From Methylovulum sp. (lineage in GTDB: Bacteria; Pseudomonadota; Gammaproteobacteria; Methylococcales; Methylomonadaceae), in NCBI GenBank assembly GCA_028713595.1, contig JAQTNZ010000237.1, positions 1 through 5,247 on the forward strand: a DNA stretch of 5,247 bases. Direction: 5' to 3'. The translations under genes and the position numbers were made by a program. The notes under the pieces were generated by a model, which saw only the letters and a list, made by a program, of their open reading frames with translations, was not told the DNA's origin and did not search any database. Every line of letters starts with the position of its first letter. Within the stretch, counting starts at the first letter, position 1. This document shows positions 1 through 5,247 of the stretch, in pieces.

Positions 1-1
1 T

Positions 2-112
2 AAAAAGAAACCAATGGAGATATGGGAACGAAATGGATTTGCGAGTAGGGGACAATATGATGATTTTATGTATAGAAAGCAAATGGAGAGTTATGGTTTA
101 GCAATCAATTAG
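2..112 (+). CDS. Probable 3' end of an upstream gene, unidentified
   Basis: This frame is open from the window edge to a TAG at 110-112 and gives a 36-residue C-terminal tail ending in ESYGLAIN. The stop lies 9 bases before a terminator-like hairpin, which is where a gene end is expected. I do not recognise the tail; it is not a TraV-like C-terminus that I can identify, although TraV precedes TraC in F. It is polar and rich in Lys, Met, Tyr and Gly, and uses codons such as ATA, AGA, CGA and GGA in an AT-rich setting unlike the tra genes downstream. Another frame (stop TAG at 99-101) is also open from the left edge, so the frame choice rests on the position of the stop relative to the hairpin. 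An ATG at 14 could also make this a tiny complete ORF. Confidence 0.4.
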   Translation, partial: KKKPMEIWERNGFASRGQYDDFMYRKQMESYGLAIN

Positions 113-121
113 TAAAAGCGG

Positions 122-156
122 AAGTGGCTTGTCAGGTCGAATTATGCCACTTTTTT
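122..156 (+). terminator. Rho-independent terminator-like hairpin upstream of traC
   Basis: A perfect 7-bp inverted repeat, AAGTGGC (122-128) and GCCACTT (146-152), encloses a 17-base loop and runs directly into a T-run (151-156). It begins 9 bases after the likely stop of the upstream gene, so it probably ends that transcript and separates it from the tra operon. The loop is longer than typical for a strong intrinsic terminator, so efficiency is uncertain. An operator or attenuator role is possible. Confidence 0.55.
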
Positions 157-169
157 GATACTTTTCGAT

Positions 170-199
170 AAGACAAAAAATTAAAATATTCATTACAAT
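170..199 (+). promoter_or_regulatory. Candidate sigma-70 promoter for the tra operon
   Basis: TACAAT at 194-199 matches the -10 consensus at five of six positions. AAGACA at 170-175 matches the -35 consensus at four of six, with an 18-base spacer. Transcription would start near 206, leaving a leader of only about a dozen bases before the traC ATG at 218. That would fit the absence of a Shine-Dalgarno sequence there. AT-rich DNA yields such matches by chance, so this remains a proposal. It is supported mainly by its place between a terminator-like hairpin and the first operon gene in view. Confidence 0.35.
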
Positions 200-213
200 A
201 TATCCATATTCAT
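186..213. repeat. Direct repeat ATATTCAT x2, 20-bp period, around the -10
   Basis: The octamer ATATTCAT occurs at 186-193 and again at 206-213, exactly 20 bp apart (about two helical turns). The candidate -10 box lies between the copies and the second copy overlaps the expected transcription start. The spacing on one helix face suits a dimeric or paired DNA-binding protein, so an operator is possible. The region is very AT-rich and the repeat is short, so chance cannot be excluded. Confidence 0.35.
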
Positions 214-217
214 CCAA

Positions 218-2668
218 ATGTGGAATTTTAATTTTATACGTTTTATTGCCGATATGGATTTAAAAGCCCAGTACGACCAACAAATACAGCGCAACACGTT
301 ACAGCAGCTTATTCCCGTGCAGTCTTATGATGGCGGATCCAGGTTTTTCTACTTGGAAGACGGTCACTTAGGATGGGGCTATATCAGCAGCCCACTGCAA
401 AGCGGGGACGATTCAGTCATCCAACGGATGAATGTGTTGTTTTCCTTCGATTATCCCCCGGACAGCTTTATTCAAGTTTTGTTATTAGGGGCTCAAGATA
501 TCCAGCCTACGTTAAGGGCTATTGAAAATATCCGTAAAACAAAAAACCCCGAACTGAAACAGTCATTGCGTAACCGCATCAAAATGCTTGATGAAGCAAC
601 CACGCGTCCTATCGACCCAAATGCCGTCGCGTATATCCGGGAATTCAAAATTATCTTCACCGTTAAGATTCCCCTGAAAGACAAAAAAGGTTTGCCGACG
701 GAAGAGGATATGAAGCGCGGCAATGAACTTAAACTTTCATTTGAACAGACGCTCAAGTCGGCCGGGTTGCGCTTGGTTCCAATGGATGCGGAAATATACC
801 TTCGCCACATCGGGCAGTTGTTGCATTGGAAACCTACGGCGGATTGGCGGGGTGGCGAGCCTTGTTATGATGAGACCCTACCGATTAACGGACAAATTAG
901 CGAGCATGACGACCGGATTGAGGTGAACAGGGACAGTGTTTTGCTGGGTGACAAATGGCTACGCATACTTTCACCCAACCGTTTGCCAAAGACCATGAGC
1001 CTGCAAAATATGCGCCGATTGATCGGCGACCCTATGAACGGCGTTAGGGGGATACATGGTAACTTTTACATCAGCCTGAATATCCATATCCCGGACAGTT
1101 CCAAAGAGAAACAAAAAGCCGAAAAAGAACGCGCCACCATCAACTACCAGGCGTTCGGGCCGATGATGAAATTTAACCCCAAGCTGGCGCTGAAAAAGGA
1201 AAGCGCGGACTTGTTATATGAATCGGTTAATGACGGCGACCGGGTGGTCAGGGCGATGCTGTCCATCGGGTTGTTTGAAGATAACAGGGAGCGCAGCGAA
1301 GCGCGGCTGACGGAGGCGCGCGCCTATTTGAGCGAAATTGGCTGGAACATGAAGGAAGACAAATATATCGTGTTGCCCATGCTGGTGAACGCCTTGCCTT
1401 TCTGTGTTGATCCGCAGGCGGTTGAATTTTTGCAACGCTATAAACGGATGGGGTCAAAACATTGTATCGAATTCATGCCGATTTTGGCGGACTGGGCCGG
1501 CACTGGCACACCCCAAATGACGTTTGTGTCACGAAGCGGCCAGCTCATGAATATGAGCATTTTTGACTCCCACACCAACTACAACACCTGCATTGTCGCC
1601 GCATCCGGTTCCGGAAAATCTTTCCTGACCAACGACATCATCACTTCGCATCTGGGCTCCGGCGCAAAATGTTGGGTCATTGATGTCGGACGTTCTTATG
1701 AAAAATTATGCAAAACCATTGGTGGGGATTTTGTTGAATTTGGTGAGGATAGCCAGATATGTCTAAACCCGTTCCAGATTATCGACAATTACGCCGAGGA
1801 ATCGGACATGCTGGTCGGCATCATCATATCGATGGCTTCAATGGATGACCGGCTTACGGATTTGCAGCAAGCACGGCTTCGTGCGGTGTTAAAAGAACTT
1901 TGGGATGGACATGGCAAAGCGCTCATCATCGACCAGGTTGCGGAAAAATTGCGTAACGACACTGACAGCCGCGTCATTGATATGGGTGACCAGCTCTATG
2001 CGTTCACCAGTAAAGGCGAATATGGGCGTTTCTTCAATGGCACCAACAATGTCAGTTTTAACAACCCATTTACCTGCCTAGAGCTGGAGGAGCTGAAAGG
2101 GCGTGGCCATTTACAACAAGTTGTCCTGTTAATTTTGATCTATCAAATCCAACAATCCATGTATCTGGGCAACAGGGACCAATGCAAGCTGTTGTTCATC
2201 GATGAAGCTTGGGATTTGCTGTCTAAAGGCAACATTGCCAAATTTATCGAAACCGGCTACCGCCGGTTCCGTAAATATAATGGTGCGGCGATTACCATCA
2301 CCCAATCGTTAAATGATCTGTACAGTTCCCCATCGGGTGTCGCTATTGCCGAGAATTCCGCCAACCTGTATTTGCTGTACCAGAAACCGGAAACCATCGA
2401 AACGATCAGGCGTGAAAACAGGCTGATGATCGGTGAAGGCGGGTTCGAATACCTTAAATCTGTCCATACCGTGACAGGCCATTATTCAGAAATCTTCTTT
2501 AGGACCGATTACGGTTTGGGTGTCGGCCGCCTGATTGTAGACCCTTTTACCAAACTGCTTTATTCCACCCACCCCAATGACATCAAGAAAATTGCGGCTA
2601 AAACCCGTTTAGGGATGACCACGGCTGATGCCATAGAAACCATACTGGCCGAAGAAAACGCGGCTTAA
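218..2668 (+). CDS. traC: F-type conjugative transfer ATPase TraC (VirB4 family)
   Basis: This 816-residue protein is the VirB4-class motor of F-type type IV secretion. It is known in the family to be a cytoplasmic, inner-membrane-associated ATPase needed for pilus assembly and DNA transfer. F TraC is about 875 residues, so the length is near full. The N-terminal TraC domain (roughly residues 25-270) includes the SRFFYLEDGHLGWGYISSPL stretch typical of the family. The RecA-like motor domain follows: Walker A at 461-468 (AASGSGKS, with K467), IDVGRSYEKL at 488-497, LNPF at 516-519, Walker B LLFIDE at 658-663 (catalytic E663), and ITITQS at 692-697 with conserved Gln696. The first Walker A position is Ala rather than the usual Gly, which the [AG]xxxxGK[ST] pattern allows. 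No signal peptide or clear membrane span is seen. The first in-frame ATG after the stop at 182-184 is 218. It lacks a Shine-Dalgarno; ATG 254 (residue 13) is an alternative but is no better served. The gene ends 18 bases before the next one. Confidence 0.95.
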   Translation: MWNFNFIRFIADMDLKAQYDQQIQRNTLQQLIPVQSYDGGSRFFYLEDGHLGWGYISSPLQSGDDSVIQRMNVLFSFDYPPDSFIQVLLLGAQDIQPTLRAIENIRKTKNPELKQSLRNRIKMLDEATTRPIDPNAVAYIREFKIIFTVKIPLKDKKGLPTEEDMKRGNELKLSFEQTLKSAGLRLVPMDAEIYLRHIGQLLHWKPTADWRGGEPCYDETLPINGQISEHDDRIEVNRDSVLLGDKWLRILSPNRLPKTMSLQNMRRLIGDPMNGVRGIHGNFYISLNIHIPDSSKEKQKAEKERATINYQAFGPMMKFNPKLALKKESADLLYESVNDGDRVVRAMLSIGLFEDNRERSEARLTEARAYLSEIGWNMKEDKYIVLPMLVNALPFCVDPQAVEFLQRYKRMGSKHCIEFMPILADWAGTGTPQMTFVSRSGQLMNMSIFDSHTNYNTCIVAASGSGKSFLTNDIITSHLGSGAKCWVIDVGRSYEKLCKTIGGDFVEFGEDSQICLNPFQIIDNYAEESDMLVGIIISMASMDDRLTDLQQARLRAVLKELWDGHGKALIIDQVAEKLRNDTDSRVIDMGDQLYAFTSKGEYGRFFNGTNNVSFNNPFTCLELEELKGRGHLQQVVLLILIYQIQQSMYLGNRDQCKLLFIDEAWDLLSKGNIAKFIETGYRRFRKYNGAAITITQSLNDLYSSPSGVAIAENSANLYLLYQKPETIETIRRENRLMIGEGGFEYLKSVHTVTGHYSEIFFRTDYGLGVGRLIVDPFTKLLYSTHPNDIKKIAAKTRLGMTTADAIETILAEENAA

Positions 2669-2674
2669 CTTTTT

Positions 2675-2679
2675 AGAGG
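2675..2679 (+). promoter_or_regulatory. Ribosome binding site of the 231-residue gene
   Basis: AGAGG lies 7 bases before the ATG at 2687, inside the 18-base gap after the traC stop. It fixes the start of the downstream gene. Confidence 0.7.
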
Positions 2680-2686
2680 CAAATAG

Positions 2687-3382
2687 ATGGCTGAAGTTAA
2701 TCAAAGTCCGAAAGGCGGCATTGATCCCCAATCCCCGTCCAAGAAAACGACAGAAAGGGAACGTGTCAATAATATATTTTTAAACCAGTATCGTGGCGAC
2801 GCCGTTGTTGTGCCGATAAAACTGGTGTCAACGGAGATTAATAGGGCGTACCGCAAGCATTTTGACGGTGTCTCCCGCTCATTGTTTTATGTCCGCTATT
2901 ATTCCAGAGCGCTGAACAACACTATCATAGAGCAAGAGGTTTTGACTGGTGTCATTACATTGCTGGATCAGGCGGCGGAAGGAATAAGGCATAAAAATGA
3001 AATAGCTGACAATTTAATCGGGCAGTATTCGGTAAAAATTAAGAATGGCGTCGCCCAAACGACGATAAACGCATCAGTCATCGACCCGCTTGCAAACCGT
3101 TATTTAAAGCTGGTTGCGGCGGCGGATGAAGTTGCCCGTAAATACAGGGCGTTATGGATGGCGTTGGCCATAGACGATAAACAAAAAAACCAAGCAATGA
3201 ACGAAACCGTAAATGTGTTACGGCAAGTTCATACCAACAGCGCCCGGATCAGCTTAGGTTTAAGGGACAGGGTCTCATCAAGACAAAATTCGAAATTAGA
3301 CGATGCCGGGATTAATGAAGCTGCGATGACAGGGAATGATGAGTTTCAGGATGAATTTGAAACTGAAGGGGCGGGTGTGTGA
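2687..3382 (+). CDS. Conjugative element protein of uncertain family, possibly AcaB/DUF1845-like
   Basis: This 231-residue protein has no signal peptide or membrane segment and is expected to be cytoplasmic. Three parts can be seen: a polar, Ser/Lys/Pro-rich N-terminus (1-28); a mostly helical core (about 30-190) with an aromatic patch FYVRYYSRAL at 67-76 and an amphipathic segment NRYLKLVAAADEVARKYRAL at 137-156; and a flexible acidic tail (205-231) with EF repeats (NDEFQDEFETE, 217-227). The core, in particular the Leu/Ala helix leading to ALWMALAIDDKQ, reminds me of the AcaB/DUF1845 group of integrative-element proteins (the PFL_4669 type), but this is memory of a pattern and not a search result. 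In F the position after traC is held by trbI and traW, and it resembles neither: no TrbI-like membrane anchor and no TraW export signal. A regulatory or accessory role is possible. AGAGG precedes the ATG by 7 bases, and the stop overlaps the traF start in GTGA. That this is a real gene is near certain; the family is not. Confidence 0.85.
   Translation: MAEVNQSPKGGIDPQSPSKKTTERERVNNIFLNQYRGDAVVVPIKLVSTEINRAYRKHFDGVSRSLFYVRYYSRALNNTIIEQEVLTGVITLLDQAAEGIRHKNEIADNLIGQYSVKIKNGVAQTTINASVIDPLANRYLKLVAAADEVARKYRALWMALAIDDKQKNQAMNETVNVLRQVHTNSARISLGLRDRVSSRQNSKLDDAGINEAAMTGNDEFQDEFETEGAGV
3365..3371 (+). promoter_or_regulatory. Ribosome binding site supporting the GTG start of traF
   Basis: GAAGGGG lies 7 bases upstream of GTG 3379, within the 3' end of the preceding gene. 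It supports GTG as the true start. The start overlaps the preceding TGA by four bases (GTGA, 3379-3382), an arrangement that commonly couples translation of neighbouring genes. Confidence 0.7.
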
Positions 3383-4413
3383 AACGTATCCCGGCCATCC
3401 TAACCTTAGCCTTATCCGCTTTGGATATTGGAGTGCTGGCGCACGCCGATGAAGGGATGGAGCAACCCTTTTTTGGTGTTTCGGACGGGAGGGTAAATGT
3501 GCCCACCCAATTGCAGCCTTCCGCTTTCTACCGGCAAAAGGAGCGGGGATGGTTTTGGTATGAAACCCCTGTTGAAGAAGAGCCTGAAATTGAATTACCT
3601 TCAGAAACGAAACCGCTTAAACAAGAGCAGATGGAGCAAAAGAAATTGCCGACCTTCAAACCACTGTCTTCGGAATGGTTTCGGGCGAATCTGACTAAGT
3701 ACCGTGACCGGGCTGTTGATGACCCAACACCTGAAAATGTGTCCAGGTATCTGTATTTGCAACGGGTGATGCTCGATAAGGCGGAGCGGTTCACTGATGT
3801 CACCAAACAAGTGGTGATGGCCGATCCCATACTTGATGAGAATGGCCGCCGGCCTATTGCAACCTTTGGGGCAAACGCACTGGATGAGCAGGCGGAATTG
3901 GGGATGGCTAAAGTCGCCAAGCAGCTTGCTAAAGAAGCGGGGCTTTGGTTCTTTTATAGCAGTACCTGCACATTTTGTATCAAGGAGGCGGGCGTGTTAA
4001 AAGGGTTGGCCAACGCTTACGGTTTTAAAATTCTGCCAATTGCGTTGGATGGTTTGCCGTTGCCTGATAATCCGTTTCCGAATTTTACGGTGGATAACGG
4101 CCAGGGCAAGAAATTGGGGGTCGATACTACGCCGGCGTTGTTTCTGGTTAAGCCCGGCAATAACGGCGATGTTATCCAGATAGGCCAAGGGCTTTTGTCC
4201 GGGGATGATATTGTCAAAAGGGCGGTGGTGCTGGGTTACCGGCGTGGCTGGATCGACGATTCAGATTATAACGGCACATTAAAAGCCAAGCCCATCACCG
4301 TAGACCAAACTACGCTACAAACGCTTAATGATGATGACCTTAACCGTCCTGACGTACTGGTCAGTAAAATTAAGGAAAACCTCAGGGCACAGCAACGGAA
4401 GCTAGGCCAGTGA
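3379..4413 (+). CDS. traF: F-type conjugal transfer protein TraF, thioredoxin fold with intact CxxC
   Basis: This 344-residue exported protein belongs to the TraF/TrbB group of periplasmic thioredoxin-like proteins that assist F-type pilus and T4SS assembly. A Sec signal peptide is likely at residues 1-23: KR, then a hydrophobic run, then AHA before DEG. Asp16 inside that run is unusual. GWFWYE at 57-62 and PTPENVSRYLYLQRVMLDKA at 116-135 are family hallmarks, separated by an acidic, Glu/Pro/Lys-rich linker (about 64-95). The thioredoxin-like domain spans about 175-290, with active-site CTFC at 197-200 after WFFYSST and the expected cis-Pro at P252 in TTPALFL. F TraF is about 250 residues and lacks the CxxC, which its partner TrbB carries; here the motif is intact, so redox or disulfide isomerase activity is plausible. 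Residues beyond about 290 form a polar C-terminal extension. The start is GTG with GAAGGGG 7 bases upstream, overlapping the previous stop by four bases. The gene ends in the same kind of GTGA overlap with the next ATPase. Confidence 0.88.
   Translation: MKRIPAILTLALSALDIGVLAHADEGMEQPFFGVSDGRVNVPTQLQPSAFYRQKERGWFWYETPVEEEPEIELPSETKPLKQEQMEQKKLPTFKPLSSEWFRANLTKYRDRAVDDPTPENVSRYLYLQRVMLDKAERFTDVTKQVVMADPILDENGRRPIATFGANALDEQAELGMAKVAKQLAKEAGLWFFYSSTCTFCIKEAGVLKGLANAYGFKILPIALDGLPLPDNPFPNFTVDNGQGKKLGVDTTPALFLVKPGNNGDVIQIGQGLLSGDDIVKRAVVLGYRRGWIDDSDYNGTLKAKPITVDQTTLQTLNDDDLNRPDVLVSKIKENLRAQQRKLGQ
4397..4401 (+). promoter_or_regulatory. Ribosome binding site supporting the GTG start of the last ATPase
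   Basis: GGAAG lies 8 bases before GTG 4410. The frame is closed upstream by TAA at 4371-4373 and holds no ATG, GTG or TTG between that stop and 4410, so this GTG is the first usable start. Confidence 0.6.
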
Positions 4414-5247
4414 AAGTGCTATTAGGACAAGATGATTATTTGCTGACCAAAGGACAAAACCAAATCGTGGCATGTGACTACAACCGTTTGGTGAACGCCC
4501 ATATTCTGATTATGGGCAAAACCGGTATGGGGAAAACCACAATGTTACTTAATATTATCAGTCAATTGGGAGGGTTTGAGGGTGATGTCCGAGTACATGT
4601 GTTTGATGTGCATGGCGACATTAATTTGCTAGGGGCAAGCTCATTCCGCTTTTCCGAAGCCACGGATTTCGGGTTAAACCCTTTTGTGGTCAGCCCACAC
4701 CCACATTTTGGCGGTGTCAGGAAGCGTGTCCAGGATTTTATTGCCACGATTGGCGGTTGCCAACCCGTCGGCGCACGCCAAGAGGCTATCATGCGCCACT
4801 TGATCACGGATTTGTTCGCGGCCAATGGATTTTTTGCGGACAACCCTAAATCATGGGTGCTGGACGATGGTTTCCCGCGCAAATATCCCAAACGCTATCC
4901 GACAATGGATGACGCTTGCCGTTTTGCCTTTGGTAAACTCAAGCAGCTGATCATCGGTAGTGATAGCCAGTCAGGTAGGGCCTTAGAAGAGCTCAACAAA
5001 ACCACATCCAAACTATACAAGCTATCAAAACAGCTGATTGCTCCCGGTATGCAATCGGATGAGGCATTGATAGGGCAGTCAGTAAAACAACGTGCGGACG
5101 CATTGAGGTTTTACCAAGACCACATCGAAAATCTTGAAACCGGTAAAGAGTTGGACGACTTCATACGATACGAATCCAAAGAAATCCTAAAATCGGTGGT
5201 CGACCGCTTCGACAACCTGAAAGCCAGTGGTGTTTTCAAGAACCAGG
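4410..5247 (+). CDS. P-loop motor ATPase (HerA/VirB4/TraG-like), 3' end outside the window
   Basis: The frame opens at GTG 4410, overlapping the traF stop as GTGA, and stays open for 279 codons to the window edge. Walker A is GKTGMGKT at 36-43 (K42), only 35 residues from the N-terminus. It is followed by VHVFDVHGDI (62-71) with the D-x-H-G-D pattern seen in HerA, VirD4/TraG and related DNA or protein translocation motors, then LNPF at 89-92 and HPHFGGVRKRVQDFI at 97-111. A Lys/Leu/Glu-rich helical region follows (about 190-279) and would be an insertion before the Walker B motif, which must lie beyond the window. There is no N-terminal membrane segment, unlike F TraD coupling proteins, so it should be soluble. 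The order Walker A, D-V-x-G, L-N-P-F parallels TraC upstream, yet overall sequence differs. It could be a second VirB4-like motor, a HerA-like helicase, or a substitute coupling protein; the visible part does not decide. Confidence 0.85.
   Translation, partial: MKVLLGQDDYLLTKGQNQIVACDYNRLVNAHILIMGKTGMGKTTMLLNIISQLGGFEGDVRVHVFDVHGDINLLGASSFRFSEATDFGLNPFVVSPHPHFGGVRKRVQDFIATIGGCQPVGARQEAIMRHLITDLFAANGFFADNPKSWVLDDGFPRKYPKRYPTMDDACRFAFGKLKQLIIGSDSQSGRALEELNKTTSKLYKLSKQLIAPGMQSDEALIGQSVKQRADALRFYQDHIENLETGKELDDFIRYESKEILKSVVDRFDNLKASGVFKNQ

Noticed and set aside
1..101. Alternative open frame on the + strand ending at TAG 99-101
   Set aside because: It is as open as the frame ending at 112 but less well placed relative to the hairpin. 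The choice is not secure, so only one was listed.
152..170. Near-repeat TTTTTGATA / TTTTCGATA with a 10-bp period after the hairpin
   Set aside because: It is imperfect, AT-rich and overlaps the terminator T-run. Too weak to call an operator.
493..810. Antisense open frame of 105 codons within traC
   Set aside because: It lies opposite a strongly conserved coding region, has no recognisable domain, and is best explained as a shadow of the traC frame.
2251..2268. Perfect 7-bp inverted repeat AACCGGC / GCCGGTT with a 4-base loop inside traC
   Set aside because: It encodes part of the conserved motor domain (TGYRRF region), has no T-run after it and no second copy was noticed. It is probably a by-product of codon choice.
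3528..3920. Antisense open frame of 130 codons within traF
   Set aside because: It is Ser-rich and low in recognisable features, as expected for the reverse of an acidic coding stretch. The + strand product is a clear TraF.
4562..4891. Antisense open frame of 109 codons near the right end
   Set aside because: The + strand frame here carries Walker A and D-x-H-G-D motifs and continues to the window edge, so the antisense frame is a shadow.
1..5247. CRISPR array, tRNA, rRNA or insertion sequence
   Set aside because: No regularly spaced repeats, no cloverleaf-like segment, no rRNA motif and no transposase or paired terminal repeats were seen. Nearly all the sequence is explained by four + strand genes.

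Overview
The window is part of a conjugation operon of the F-type (MPF-F) type IV secretion system, read entirely on the + strand. It most likely comes from a plasmid or integrative conjugative element of a Gram-negative proteobacterium. The grounds are a clear F-type TraC/VirB4 ATPase, a periplasmic TraF-like thioredoxin-fold protein, and a tightly packed gene order with stop/start overlaps. The genus cannot be fixed from the sequence. A mid-GC gammaproteobacterium is a guess from protein style only.

Layout: positions 1-217 are AT-rich (about 32% GC by hand count, against roughly 50% in the tra rows I sampled). They hold the probable 3' end of an unrelated gene (stop at 110-112), a hairpin followed by a T-run that looks like a terminator (122-156), and a candidate promoter with a -10-like TACAAT (194-199). 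A perfect 8-bp direct repeat spaced 20 bp apart flanks that -10. Then come traC (218-2668), a 231-residue cytoplasmic protein of uncertain family (2687-3382), traF (3379-4413, GTG start), and the first 279 codons of a second P-loop motor ATPase (4410 to the window edge, GTG start). The last gene has no stop inside the window and is easily missed.

How the genes fit together: TraC is the cytoplasmic motor that drives pilus assembly at the inner membrane. TraF is exported and is expected to help fold or stabilise disulfide-bonded T4SS parts in the periplasm. The terminal ATPase has Walker A, a D-x-H-G-D motif and an L-N-P-F motif in an order that parallels TraC, but no N-terminal membrane segment, so it is a second soluble motor of HerA/VirB4/TraG-like type. 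The 231-residue protein sits between the two canonical genes and is probably an accessory or regulatory protein of the element. Two GTGA stop/start overlaps suggest translational coupling of the last three genes.

The main points of interest are the reduced, unusual gene order (no traW, traU or traN between traC and traF), the second ATPase, the unassigned 231-residue protein, and the regulatory-looking junction upstream of traC.
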